A stretch of DNA of 64,000 bases from Cyanoderma ruficeps (taxonomy: Eukaryota; Chordata; Aves; Passeriformes; Timaliidae): positions 4,978,417-5,042,416 of the forward strand of contig VZDJ01000041.1 of NCBI GenBank assembly GCA_008694505.1, written 5' to 3'. Of the stretch, positions 24,601 through 39,600 are shown piece after piece (the stretch's first letter is position 1; each line of letters opens with the position of its first letter). Made by a program: the position numbers and the translations under genes. The notes below the pieces were generated by a model. It did not search any database. It was not told the DNA's origin and worked only from the letters and a program-made list of their open reading frames with translations.

Positions 24601-27600
24601 TGTGTTACTCGATGCTGCTGAGCTGCACTAGCATGGCAGTCAACCAACGCTTCCCAGGAAGAGCTGTGTGTCACTGTCATCTGCAAACGTGCTGGTGTAA
24701 GGGGTGCTGCAGGCTGCATCCTTCCTGGGTGGCAGCGACAGCCTTTGGTATACAGGGCTGCTGTTAACGACACTTGAGCTCATCTGCTTCCATTCATTTC
24801 AAGGCACTCTATGAATGTTCACTAATGAACTCTCCAGGAGGTCCCTGCTGGCAATCTCCACTGAGGCACAGGTGCCACCACACACCCAGTCCTAGCAAAA
24901 GCTCTCACACAAAAGGAAGCCCCCAGCTCTCAAACACCTTGAGCAATGTCCCTTGAGCAACACATCTACACTGTTCACTGTCATCTGCTTTATCTGTCAT
25001 GCTGACAGCCCCTACTTTCCTTACAGAATCACAGAATGATTTGGGTTATAAGAGACCTTAATGATCATCTAGTTCCAACCCCACTGCCATAGGTAGGGTT
25101 ACCTTCTACTCATAGAAGGCAACTTCTACCAGGCTACGTAAATCCCCATCCAATCTAGCATTGAACATTTCCAGGGATGGGGCACCTACAACTAACTCTG
25201 GGCAACCTGTTCTGGAGTCTCATCACTTTCATCATAACAAATTTCTTCCTTACGTCCAATTTAATTTTATTCTCTTTCAGTTTAAAACCATTAACCCTTG
25301 TCCTGTCACTACAGGCCCTGGTAAAAAGCCTGTCTCCATCTTTCTTATAAGCCCTATTTCAATTGAAGGACTGCCTTCCTTTCTGAAGGCTGAACAATCA
25401 CGACTGGCTCAGACATTCTTCATGGAAGAGGTGTCCCAACCTTCTGAGCATTCTCATCACCCTCCTCTGGACCTGCTCTAACAAGTCCATGTCATTCTTG
25501 TGCTGGAGAACCTCAGAGCTGGATGCAGGGCTCCAGATGGGGTCTCACAGGGGCAGAGAGAGAGAATCACCTCAGTCTGCTGGCCACGCTGGTTTTTGAT
25601 GCAGCCCAGGGTACGACTGACTTCGGGCTGTGAGCACACATCTCACATTTAATTTTTCATCTACACAACTACATAACCACATCCCTCCCTTTCCTCATTC
25701 CTCCTGTTGTATTCCACCCTACCAAACTCTTCTTCCTCTTCCTCCACTGGCTATTCCCATTTCTCTAGAACTTCTTCAGCAACCCTAATGCCAACTACCA
25801 ATAAAAGACACACACACACACCATCCAGAGTGAAAGAACCAGAACTGTGTTAAAAGTTAAAAACATCTGTCAACAAGGAGCAGGCATTAAACTAAATAAT
25901 GCGTGAAACTGAGGGAAAACAGAAATAATAAGACAAATTTAACAATCAAAACAAAAATCAGGCTTAGCATCAAGAACATCTTAGGAATAGATATAATGTC
26001 CATTTAACACCTACATGCACTAAAAGCTATTACGCCAGATTAAATACAGAAAACTGAAGCAGTGGGAAGCAAGACTCTCAAAACAAAGACGGGGTCCATC
26101 ACTCTTAATTTTAGGTATCAGAGTCCCTCTTTAAGCAACTTGTCCCATCCTAAGGGAGATGCCTCAAACAAATCGGATCAATTGCTTTCCTGAGCTGTTC
26201 ATCTCTGCACTGACTACAGAAGATGCTCAGTGAACAGCTTAAATTTCCATGCTTAAACAGCTTAGATTAGATGAGACAAAGCCCATCAATCACACTGGAG
26301 GGCACAAAGAGTGCAGTATGGGCACCATTCAAACACATGTGGTTATTGAAGGAAGTGATGGTTTGTCACTTTGGCCCTTCTGTCAACCCTTCTGACACAC
26401 TCAGTTGCAATATACACCCTGTTGGCTTTTCTGTTCATCTATAATATTTGTTCAGTGGAGCACTGCTTTTTTGCCACATCCACACAGCACAAGGCATGTT
26501 TGGACACTCCTGCAATGTAAACAATAAGTACTTAGCAGAAAAAATTGGTACACAACCATGTTAAGTAACTTGCCTGACACCGTATGTTTGTAGAGAGCTA
26601 ACAGTAGCAAGTGTACTTTTGTAGGATAAGTATTTCAAACTGAGACAAAATCCAACTCAAATAATTTCCAGGATGGGAAGCGGCTTGAGACTCACCAAGG
26701 CAAAACAGGAGCCCTTCCCATTTTTACTTTACAGAATGCAGCAGAGTGGCAAACTTTATGCCTTTTTATATTAACTTTTTATTTGCATAGAGCCCAGCAT
26801 TTCCACTGAGTTAGCTTCTACAGACTATTATTGTTTTGACAAGGGAAGTATGGGAAAAGGTATATTCTTAAGAATAAAACTGCAATTTTTATGCTAATAT
26901 GCCTGACAACCAAACAAACAGAAAGGAAAGAGATGCAGGAAGTAAAGTTTCCTTTCAACTTTCTTCAAACCACCTTGTGACTCTTCTAAAAGTTAGGCTG
27001 GGGACATAACAGTAGTACCAGCAGAGATACTCCCAGGGTCTTTTGGTGTGAGAACTGGACTCATATTATACGAGGATTTTCTATATGTAATTGTTAAACT
27101 ATTAAATTACTGTGCCTTAGTGTCTGGTATTTGGTGTTGTACAAAAACCAAAGACCCTGGTTTTTGGGTTCTGCACTATCACATGTATTTAACTTTATCA
27201 CAATGAGCTTTTACTAGGATCACAAACAGCGATAAAGTGAAGCAGTGTGCAGACAAGAGTGCAAGACTTGGCTGCAGCAGTAATGAGTAATACATGAAGC
27301 CTGGTAGGTAATTTACATCCACAGCAGTTATGCCCTAAACTAACCAAGTTTCTACTTACTGGTGTCTGTCATACAGGAAAATATCACCAGCTGAGATCAC
27401 AGCTTCTGCCAACTGGATAAATGCTTGTAAGCACTGGTTAACATCACGATATAATACTGAAAGCTGTGGTAAAGACACTTATCAGCATCATAATGTGCCA
27501 CACATGCAAAAAAAAAAAAATAGTAAGAGAAGTAAAACATTGAAGAGAACACCTCTTCGGTCATTTGATCCAGTGGCACAAATTGCTTCAACGAACACTG

Positions 27601-30600
27601 AAAATCTCTGCCTCTAAACTGAAAAACACTTAAGTACTTAGGTAATTCCTAAGCATTCGAGCTGCACTCCTTTGAATCAACATCTTATCATTTCTGTCAG
27701 CACCTTGGTGTAGAAAGTCAGCACCATCTTAGAGCCATTTCTTCATCCCAGAAGTCTAATCAGGAAGTGTCATGATGTTAGCTAGCATGTTAGCTAGCCT
27801 GACTGTTACTTTAATTAGCTATAGCTTTAGAAAATGGAAAGCATGGGAACAAAAACTGCAATGGATGAATTATAGCTTAGTTAAGATGGCCTGAAAGGCA
27901 TGCAGCTCAGTGAGGCTGAACAAAAATAAGTGGATACACACACAACCCTTGAAAATTCAAGAAAGTTGCTTTATCTACAGCATAAAGGCTTGGTTAAATA
28001 CAGAGATATACAGCTTTAAGTGGTCTTTGGTAATTCTTGATTTAAGCAAAGTGTCATGCGAGAACAAAGTGCAATTACTGTGTAGTATTTTCTTTAGTTA
28101 TATGATCCTGACGTTCCTCAATTTTTTTACTGTTAGTCAGGGCTGACAACTGAAAGACTTGTAAATATTTACCTCTGGAAAGAAAGTTCTAAGAGCGAAG
28201 TGTTTGTAGTCAAGGAAGGGAACAGTTCCAAAACTATCCACCACATCTAATTCATCCATCTGCAGTTCAGCAAATCCTGAAAAAGCATCCCCCATCCCCA
28301 CCCAGAGAGTTAGTTTAGTTGACACAAAATCAGCTCCACAATTATAACTTGGCCCAAGTAGATATTCCTTAAAAAACAGTTTTCAGGGAAGAGAAGTTGT
28401 TTTTAAGCGGCAGCTCTTATGAGCTGGAAAGTAGCAATCTACTTTTTTGTTGAAGGAAATACTACATGCAATCCTATTATTTCAGTGCTATCTGCTACTG
28501 CAGAGCATACAATATTAAACAGGAACTCTGATATAACACAAAAATATTCTAACAGCTACAAAATGAAAATGTTTACATAACGTGAGCTTCTTGACAGTTT
28601 CAGTTCAGAAAATACACTGTAGACCTACCCTCGCGTATTTCCTTACGAATCTCATATTCCAGCAGTTCGAGTTGCTGACTCTGTTTACGAGTTAACTCTT
28701 TGGATTTGTATCTAGTCACTATGAATGCCGCTAAAAAGGAAGAAAAAGAGACTCTGAGTACAGAAAGCACAGAACAGAAAACTCCTATACAAGACATACT
28801 CTATTACCAAGAAACAAAAAGATACATGTACAGTTGCACAACTAGTGTTTTACTGTTGTCCCTGTGCTAGTACCCATGAGCCCTAGTTATTTGGGCTATA
28901 CCCCAATGTTTAGTAAAAATCATTCCTTTTAACAAGGTCTTGAATTGTCAATCCAATTTCATCTGAAAGTGCAGCACACCCTGCTATATACAGCCTGCAC
29001 AGTGAGACACAGACTCTAACAACTACTTTTACTAATAGCAACCTACTTAAGGTAGCACTGATTAAACAGAAAAAGCAGTTGCTTTGAACAGAAAATCCAC
29101 TTACAAATTGTTAACTTTTCTATAGCTTACTTAAAGGGAATAAAGGCATGACATATGGTTCCTCTTTAAAATGAACTTGAAAAAAAAAAGGAACTAACTA
29201 AATGAACAAACTCTTATACTTATTAAAATAAATAGAAATTTATCAAATATATTACCAGGTAAAACACTCAGAAAAAAAAAAAAGGAGCATCAAGAAGACA
29301 AGGGGTAACTATTTACCTCCTTCAGTTCAGTAATGACACAAAAATTCATGAATGATCCAAATGAGACTGAGCAGAAACACCACAAACACTGCCTGAGGAT
29401 AAGCAGTTTGCTAGGAAACATCTGCCTCAGGGACAGGAGAGTAGCTGAGCTCTGACAGCTGGAAGGAACCAAGTTGTGACACAAGGATGTCAGTTCTGTG
29501 GCTTGCTTCATGAAGTGGAAGTGAGTGATCCCAGCAGAACAGACAGAAATACTGTCCTGTAACATGCTTGTGACGTGCTGCAGTCTGACAATTTGGACTT
29601 CACTAGCAGAACAGAGTTAACTTTGTCCATCTTATTGGGAACAGAGTAAAATCACCAGACTGTTTGTGACAGTTCTAGACATGTGAGTGTTTGTGTCATA
29701 ATCATACCCTTCAGCAAATCAAAAGCTGATAATACATTATTGTACTTACCTATAATGACACCCACCACAATAGGTAGCAAAATAAGAACATATAAATATA
29801 CGTGTGATGATGTTGGTTTGACTTCATGCTCAAAATTTCCCAATTTGACCTGGAAAAAGCAATGGCTGTGTTAATAGAGGACAGGCATTACATCAGTACT
29901 TAAAAATTACATTTAACGTATTTTAAAAAAAGTATTTAAGGCACATAAGGACAATAGTAGATCATTGGGAAGACCGCAGAGGTTCAGCAAAATGCATATG
30001 AACTAACATTAACTTCACTTTTACCACTTTTTTTATTTGAAGTTTAAGCAGATGCAATGATGAAGAAAATTGGAGGCCCTGTTGTACCACCAAATTTTGA
30101 CACGCTCTTGCTGCAAACTAGAGCCCTCAAATTAAAGGCAAGATCTAGCTTCCAGCTGGCCAAGTGGCTCATGCACTCAGAGTTGCTGCTAAACATTTTG
30201 GCATTTTGAAACAAGGAAGGCATGTGTTTGCCCTCACAGTGTCACTCTGCTGAGCAGAAAAGTAAGATAAGACTCACAGTAAGAATGAGGGAAATATATT
30301 TTTCATAGACACCTGGCCTACAGCCTTCTTCCCTATTTAGGAACTTTCAATTTCTTGATGTAGGATGTTGTTCCTGAAGGTCGTTAAAAAAAAAAATGCA
30401 ACATATGATACATGTACAACGTGTACATGAACATGTTACAATACATTTACAATATCCCCCAACAGTCAGCTTGCCAAAGGCACAACAAGCATTAATTCTT
30501 AGGGATACATGAAAGTGCTGAAGTCTGCCAAATGCCAAACTGAGGCATTCACCACTGATAATTATGGCAGAAGAAATTTCACAAAGGAGGATCTGAAAGA

Positions 30601-33600
30601 GGACTGCAAAAGCACATAAATAAAGGGTAGCTAAAACTATAAACAGGCTAGACATAAAAATGTGTTTTGACACATAAAAAGAATACCACCAAGTGCCAGG
30701 GATAGAAATGAGCTTGAGATAATTGAAAAGGAGGGTTGAGTTGAAATTATTTTGGGCTACAGCAGGGAAGGCAGAGATCTGGTGATTGCAATCAGTGGCT
30801 TGTCACAGGAGGTGAGCAGCCAGGGCAGCTGCAGACTGCCAACTGGATACCCACATCACAGCTATACAGACACAAGCAAGCAAAAAAAACCCCCACAGGG
30901 CTGGAAGGACACAGCCTGTGCATTTCCGGGGCTACAAAGAACAGAAGACAAAGCAGAACTATTTCCTGCATCAAATGTTACTTTTTCCTCAGATGTTTCT
31001 ATGTTTTCACAGCTCCTATGCAAAGTTCTTTTGGTCTGCACCTTCCTAGGATCCCATCAGCCTTTTCCAAGGCTCAAATGCATTAGTGGCTAAGTACATT
31101 AGCCATCCTGTGACTAATACATCTACTTTTCTAGACTTGAGACTGAAGACTTCCTAAAGCAGAAGTTTCTCTTATCCATCCTTGTCTATTGAAAACTGAG
31201 ACAAAGCATTCACTTAATTTTCTGCTCATAGTTCAATTATCTTTATTCTTCACCATAACTTTCCCATCTAGTGGCCCCATTTCTTTCCTAAACTTTGATC
31301 TTGCTTATAAATCACAGACTGTATAAGGTACACCTGAATTTATCCAATTCCTATTCCAAAATTAATTTCATATTTCTGCATGACATTATAAAACCTTCAC
31401 TGGACTGGTAATGCCTCTGAGCTTTATATCGTCAGCAAGTGTTATTAGCGCATGCCTTATTTTTGTGTTCAAGTCAGTGGTGATATTAAAGACTATCTGT
31501 ATGAACATCAGCATTGCCCAGAGTCAGCTCCCCACACAGAGCATCCAGTTTTTCTAACTCCTGGCATCCTCATAATCACCATGTTAAATAGTTTACTGAA
31601 TGACTTCCAGGTACATGTGCGCTATCATTTTTTTGTTGTTGAGGAAATCACTCATCTTAGGAAATAAAGATATCTAGCACGATCTGCTTTCATTAAAAGC
31701 AATTTCAATTATCCCATTTTTCCACTTACCTCCAGGTCTTTCATGAGTAATTTAGAATACATTATAAAGTTTTACATAGAGCTAGGATTAAATCAGCAAG
31801 CCTCCATTTGCCTAGGGTTTGGTTTATTTTCCAATTTAAAATACTGGGTTTTTATTTGCTGTTCTCCAGTCATACAGTACATCTCCTTGACTGCAGCTTT
31901 ATTTAAAATCTTTCCTACTAAGCCTACAGTGTCATGTGTCAGTTCTCCCTCAATGCTACAATGGGAATGATCCTGTTCCTGCTGTCTTGAGCCCTTTGAT
32001 CTATCTGAATCTTGTTCCTGTCACAAGAATGGCACTTTCTACTCTGACACCTTCATGCAGCCTGATCATTCTGTCTTTGAACCCACATTCAGTATCTTCT
32101 TTAGTTTGGAAAACTAAGGCAAGAGATACATTTATTCTTGAGCCAAACTTATCTTTTATACCCATCTTACCCTTTTTACAGTGGCCCTACTTCTTTTTTG
32201 ATGATCTATTCATAAGGTTTAAAAAACATATGAGGATTTGCTTCTTCTGTATTTTTCTTATGTTAGAAAAAAATGTTTAAGGTACTAGAAGTGCAAAGTT
32301 ACACGATAACTATTGCATTTGATTTGCTTTAGTAAAGTGGTGACCTTTCTATGACAGTCACTTCTATGAAGTTTGCAGGATGAGCATGTGATAAAGCAGG
32401 GCAACACTGATTTTTAAATGCAACATCAAACTTAGAAAGGCTTTTCCATGCCATAACTGGCTCAGATGGCAGGATCCACAGATGGGTGGATCAGTTAGAA
32501 GTGATAAAAAAATCAAGAATAGCTTTTTTAATCTTTACTATGAGCCATATGCCTTGAAGTCAATAGAGTTATTTCAGTTTTATACCACCACACACTGCAA
32601 TAAGAGTCTGGCATAACCTTTCTCCTTCATAAATGGTAATCATAGCATTTGAAAAAAAATGGTATCTTCATCTTATTCATGGAGCAAATATCTTAAGCTG
32701 CAATACAGCTATGACATCCATGCTAATATCCTTATATTTGGGCCTGGCTTTGTGCCACATGCTCAAAGCATTTTAGCTTTCCCAGTGCACATTGAATTTC
32801 ACTGCCTTTTTCATCCAGAAATGCCTTCAGTCTCAGTGACGATCCCTGAGACAGATCCTTACCTACTTTAGTAGGAAAAAGTGACTGGGAGAACACAAGC
32901 CTTTTCCTCATGGGCACACTGGAGAATTAGATTGCTTACAGATCTAAGACAAGGGGCTCTCCTGGAGACAGTGATGCTGTTCCAATGGTGTCTGTTCTGC
33001 AGACACAAGGTGTGACAAGCTACTGGTCTCCTGGAGCTCAGCAGCGACTTCAGCTCGGACTGCAAAGCTTACCTCTGACAATTCCCCAGTAACCAGACAG
33101 AAAATGAACTCACTTCTGTCAGTGATACCTAAGCTAGGCAGGCATGCTTTGATATGAGGAAGAAAACTGTACTACAAATACCATGAGAGCATTAATGACA
33201 CATTTTACTACACTTGTATAAACATTCAAACACTGTTGAACCGCAACAAAAGGGATTTCTACTTACAAAAACTTTCACTGTGGAAAAGTCAATCTTGTCA
33301 GTTCCTTCCCTTTTGAATTTGCACAATATGGTGCTACGGTCTGGCTTTTTGGTAATATTTTGGACACTGAACCATATCTTTTTGGTCTGTGCACCAGTCA
33401 CATATGACAGATAAACCTCTACCTCCGTTTTAGAAATATTCAAGTTATCATTTTCTTTCTAGAGGGAAAAAATTGAAGACAATGATCAGTCACTAAATAC
33501 AGTAAGAAAAAAATTAACTCCAAGCATCATTTAAAATTAGGTACTGTAGTTTATTATTTTAAAACTTACGTATATTTTTAATTCCAGATCAGGATCCAGT

Positions 33601-36600
33601 TCAGTGTGCAGCTGGTAGTTAATGAACACTGGGTCTGGGTGATAGTGTAATTTGACACACGGTATAAAGGTAGAATCCACTTTTAACATCATATCAACTA
33701 CTTTACCCTCTGTTGCATGGCTCAGGCTTGGTGTTAAATAATGATATTCAGATGCATTTCCAGGACACCTAGAGACCTAGAAATGCAATAGCAAATCTCT
33801 AACTGTCATTAAATACTCAATAGCGGGTACAATTACAAACAGAAGCACTCAAACTCATTTTAATGTCTTCCTGACTTCACAGAGATACCTGCTAAACCTC
33901 TTCTCTGAGATCAGGGCTGCATGCAGAGCACCTGGAAAAATTTCTGTGTTGAGTCCATGTCTACCTTTAAGTGCATTTGTCACACACCCTGCACACTGCT
34001 TTAAGGCTGATTGCTCACTGCTAAAGTAACTATTTCCTGCAATGAGACGGGAATTGTGACAACGAATTTTCCTTCTTCCCTCTCAATGCAGGTGGCAAGA
34101 GAAGAGTAATACAAGCTCTCCAGCATTCCTAGGCATTTGTTCTTTCTAACTTAACTCCTGAGATAGGGGGTTGCTACAGTCATTGTAGCTTTGGGTCATT
34201 GTTTACTCCACTGAGTGATGCTGCGGCGTTCTGGTCTGTGTGCTGCAAGGGTCAACAAAGTGCTTGGCTCCTCACGACCTCAGAGAAAGGGTTTCATCCC
34301 AACATCAGCTCCAGCCTGCTGCCCCTCACTGAGGCAGCGGCACCATTTGGGCTTTCAGCACATAATCAGAGGGAAGTACAGCACCCCATGCTTCAACACA
34401 CCCATATGTGGAGATTAGGGAGACTCAAAAAGGACAGATTTGGAGCAAGTACCTAGACCATAAAAAAAAGCTCGGGGAATTATGCAGGAGAGGAGCTTAT
34501 GTATATGTGTGATTCTGTACAAAGAATGTGTATAACTGTAATCCTGTAAGTGGTCATATTTATTTCAGCAGGGTGACTGACAAGTCCCTGCAAGTGGTTG
34601 GAAATTACTGAGGTCTCCTCAAACTTCACGAACAAAATCTAATGCATCAAGAGACCTCTATGTGGTATTATAAAGGAGATTCAGACTTACTGTGAGGTTC
34701 AATCTCTGGTCATCTGAAATAATCACACTGTCCACCACATTAAAATTTCTACCAGTTGTAGTAATTTTGCGACCACCACTGCAAAAACCAAAGCAAAATA
34801 AAAACAAACATGGGGAGAAAGGGTGGTTAATATTATCTGTTTTCCCACAGACATGTCCTACATTAATATTTCAGTTGTGAATAAACCTCTCAAGTGCATT
34901 TTGCTTTGGTAGCAGACAACATAATGAAGTCAAACTGCAGAACAAGATAATTTGAGCTATACAGTGTACTTCCACTCTTCCCTCATAATGTAATGGTAAC
35001 TACTTTTGCTACCCCAAAACCACATGACTTGATTGCATACACACGTATACTCTTTTTCAGGGACTCTCCACCTTTTTTTCTATTTATGCAGCCAAAGAAC
35101 TAGAATACTATGATTTCGTACTCTGTCTTCAAGAAAGAGCATCATGGTGTTTCACTGCCCCAGTGCAGCCCTGCCTGTGCTTAATTCTTGCCTTCTTCCA
35201 GACAAACCCATCGTGCCAGGCACCTCACAGGAAACACGCAGCGGTGTTCAGACCATCTGTCTCAGCACACAATGGTGCTTGTGTCTGAGGGCTCTGGCTC
35301 ACAATCTCTGCTGTACAGAGTTGGAGTGGCTTAAGGTATTATTAATTTCCAGCTGCCTGAGCTGCCTCTCACCTAGAGATGAGGGCATGCATCCTGGCTG
35401 CTCAGCTGCTGCAGCTGCCAGCCCAACCCTCACTTGACAAGATATCAGATTCAGAACGTGAGAACAGGTAAAAACCACGAAACCACAGAGGGGCAGCTGG
35501 AAAGCTGTGCCAGAGAATATCTTTAAAACCACCCTGTAAGTCTTTCACCAGATCTGTGAGTCTCCCACAGAACACAGCAAAGGCTTGAAAAGGGCTCATT
35601 TGGCTTTAGGGAATCATAATGTAAAGCAAGTCTGTATACATCAGTGCAATGATGATTATTTTCACTTCACTTCCAATCCACTATTACTTTATACTGTTTC
35701 ACAGATGAAGGCTATATTAGCATCAAGAAATCAAAGTTAATTGGAGTTAGAATTTATGCATGCTATCCATATTTTGGGTTTAGGTTTAGTAGGAATAGAC
35801 TACTTTTGACTTGTATAAAGGAGACCTGAGGTGGGCAGAAGGTCTACAGAATTCATCTTGCAGCTATTATGACCCTATCTGTTAATTCACTTCACAGGCT
35901 TGAATTCATCCAACACAACAGGTTACAGCAGTTGTCCAAGCTTGCTTCAGCTGCAGTTTGGCCAAGGAAGAAGGCTCATATTGGCTCAGTGCAACTACAT
36001 TTGAATAATTGCATAAAAGGTACAGAAAGATAAATTTACCTGATCCAGGAGGTATTTGGTGTAATTCTAGAACATGATGGCAGTGAAACATAATGCAGGG
36101 TCATTGGTGGTGAACATTTTTTCCCATTAGCCTGGATACATATACTTTTGGCCTCTTTACGTGTTGGTGGGAGAGCAAAGGTCATTTGTGTATCATTTAG
36201 CACATTTCTAACTTTAATGCTGGAGAAGAAAGAAAACAAACACTGAAACACAGATGCCACTCATTGGTGTTACTACACGAAGCCTATAGCCTACAGCAAG
36301 TGATAAGGAGAAAAGAGAACTGAATCTCTGAGCTGCCAGATGGAGGTGGAAAGAGAGAGCAGGGAGTTGAAGAGACAAAGTAGGGCATCTTTTGAATGAA
36401 ACTGTTATGTGACACAATAATCACAGAAAACAGTATAGATAATCAGCCCTGGGATGAGGCTATGTAATGCAATGTGCGATTTTGCTGTTTACTGTGTACT
36501 TCTCTGTGCTACCAGCATGGTCCATGAGCTAGTGAAAAATGAGAATCTTCATTTTCCTTTTCTTTCTTCTTTTTCTTTCTCTCTTTCCTCCCGTTTTTCA

Positions 36601-39600
36601 CTCCTTCCTCTTTCTTTCTACTTCCTGTCTTACCCTCCTCCTCTCCTTTTTTTTCTGGTCCCCTGAAAATTCATGGTTGAAGCAAAAATTCAACACTACC
36701 TTTACAAGTGCTAGCTATGTAAAATGGGCTTCCTAATCACAGGCAGCCACTGCAGCTGCACCTGAAAATAACTGATTCAGAATAAGACTGCCTAATTATC
36801 TAGGGGCTTACACTGTGTTATCATCAACAGAGAAAAATAGGAGCTATTGTAGGAGAGATTTCCTTCCCTGGCATGGTGTCTGTGCTTTACAAGCAGAATC
36901 CTAGAATATATGAGGAATACTTTGAAGCAGAGGAGACTCAAACAAAAGCTGAGGTTTTCCTGTGACCTAACTTCTTGGTGCCTGCTAGAAGGCACAGAGA
37001 GCCACAGATACAAAACTGTCCTACTGCTACTGAGAGAACTGACAACCCCATCCATCCCTTGTGTTGTACTCAAACACCAAATTCATTTCCATCCTTTGAT
37101 AATTTAAACTGGAAGTATAACTAAAGGAGGGCAGAGCATCCCCTGCTCTGCTGAGGAGAGGTACATGACAACTGTTCACACAACCATATTGCTACAGCAA
37201 AATGGATACAATTTTTCACCATGCAAAGTAAATAGTGCTACTTTTTGGTTTAACTCACACATCTGGTTTACAGCCAGTAATTCCAGTCAGTATCAGTTTT
37301 ATGCCTGATGCACGTGTAAAGTTTTCTCCTTTGACTGTTATTTCACTCTTGCCTAATGTAGAAATCCACAAAGGTTCAATGGATTGAATGCTGATATGCT
37401 ATTAGGAAAGAGAACAAAACAAGATCTGGTTATGAAAAGGCTGGGCAGATAAGCAACAGCTGTAAAAACAACAACTCAGGAATGGCACTGGGATACGGTT
37501 TTATTAATAATTTCAAATCCTGTTAAACTTAATCCTGACAAGTACTGGCAATCACAACTTCATTACAAGCCAACTATTTTTACCTATGTATTTTATATTT
37601 CAGTTTATCTCATAACAAAGTTGCCCAAAGGAATCACAGTCTGACATGTTGGAAGGTAGTTAGCATAAAAACCCAGCTTGAAATGATACACTTCACGTGA
37701 CCCCTGAAGAACTAAAAAGCAAGGCAAGACAAAACCCACAGTGCTGTCACTATGAGAGATCAGATGAACAAATGAAGGCATCTTTTGTGACCTGAAAAGG
37801 GGAAGCAGGGTTAAATCCTTGAGTGAAAATTTGAGAAAGTGCCCCAGAGTTAGCCCTACTAGAAAGTCTTTTCAAAGTCATACATAGAACTAAAGGTACA
37901 AAACAACTGCAGGAGAGTCTTTGGGTATCTCATTTTTACGCTAAGAAGTTCTCTGGCGTTTAAAAATAACCCTAGTTTGTTCTGATGTTGTCACAGTCTT
38001 GCAGAAAAACTGTGCTTTTCTTTTCTATATTTATTTATTCTAACTTACTAACACTACTGAGCAAGAAGAGATTTTTTTTTCCCCTACTGTATTCACTTGA
38101 TACTTTTGACGGCATCTCATGTTTAATCAGTTTTGCTGCTTCCCCAGTTTTACAATCACACAGACGGTTTCTTCTCTGTCTTTCAGACAACAAATTGAAA
38201 CATTCAAAAAAACAGGAAAACATGCACGTGAAACCACAAACTGTTTGGGACTTTCTCAGGCGAACCATTTGTAGCTTAAGTTTAGACTGCCTGTACTACT
38301 AGTTCAAATTGAGATTTTAGAGCACTGTGATTATCCTGATTTTTGCTGTGCACCTGTGAACACATTCACTGGGCAGTTCAGTCTTCCTGATCCTATTAAG
38401 GGTGCTGGTGCAGAGCCTCCAGAAAAGTCCATCCCACAGGTTTTTCTCACCATTAATCATTTCATGTACCCAAAAGAGCACTAATAAGGGCTGGTAGCCT
38501 GAGGGGACCATCAGGGTCACAATGCTTTGACCATTTCAAAAAGGTCCCCCGCACATTGTCCCCACATGCTACCACGGTTCACTGAATGCTGGAGCACTCC
38601 AGAGCAAATGAGGGATCTGTCACCACTGATTGAAAGCTGCAACTTGTGCCTTAGGAAAAGGCCACAGAGTGCAAAGGCTGGGGCCAGAGGGCCTGCAAAA
38701 GGGCCTCCAAGATGACCTCTGTATGGATAATAGAGAAAGGCAAAAGAAATCCCTCACAAACAGCCTAAGGGGGGAAAATTCACTCCCAGGATGATCTGGA
38801 AATCACTTTAATCCTTGAGACAGGACAACTGAAGCAGATATCTAAGAGATAAAAGCCAGCAAACCACTATTGCTTTTCTTCACCTGCATCCTGCCCTTCT
38901 GCTTGTGTCCAACCTCCAGTGCACCGAGGACAGTCAATATCCTCATACAAATCCAGAAGCCAAATACCACAGAAAGGAGGAAAACACTGCTTTGGGTTCT
39001 CACTGGGAGGGAGGGACCAGGGAGCCCTAAAGCACCAGAATACCACAGTATCATACAAACACACGGAGATTCCCCCAGACTGCAGCAGGGCTGTGAACTC
39101 CGATGAGGGAAATGCCAGGCACCCACTGCTCAGGGGTGCAGCGGGACACGGCGGTGCTTCAGGGCTCCCACTGGTCTCTTTGCCAGGCACCACACACCAC
39201 ACAGTGCTTCAGATTACCTACCTTGCTTCTTTTCTTACACCATGAAGAAACCACAGAAAGAACTGTTCACTTGGAAAGTTTCAGTGCCCTCTGAAATCAC
39301 ACCTTCCCTGAGGCTACACAGCACAGACTCCCTCATGGCATCCTGCCTTGGCCTCATGGAGTCAGTGCAGTCACAGCACCGAGGTAAGATGACCTCAGCT
39401 ACCCAAGAGTCCGATTCCCACCCAGCTTGACTGCCATAATCAGCAATACTTGCCTCAGCAGCAAAAGAAACCAATAATTTCCTCACTGAAAGCAGGAAGG
39501 ACCTCATGTCCTCACTGGGGTCTGCAGTGCTCATTTCCCCAGCACCAGACAGCCACTGACCTTCCAGTTGCTACATGGCAGGGGGAGCAATGCCCAGTGG

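Larger units (their letters stand above)
24365..28172. other. Intron 17
   Basis: 3.8 kb. It contains a 3' CR1 fragment (about 25022-25670), an (AC)n run and a possible, very weak CR1 remnant near 24,680. Otherwise unique-looking. Confidence 0.85.
29850..33266. other. Intron 14
   Basis: 3.4 kb. The middle (about 31,090-32,240) is filled by old CR1-like LINE fragments. A short A-run lies near 30,390. Confidence 0.85.

Noticed and set aside
24660..24720. Possible extra antisense CR1 remnant (TCATCTGCAAACGTGCTGG)
   Set aside because: The likeness to the antisense CR1 active-site region covers only about 30 bases; too short to call without a search.
38842..39534. Cluster of overlapping open frames on both strands in a GC-richer block
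   Set aside because: No frame shows domain content or splice sites, and open frames on both strands point to base composition, not coding.
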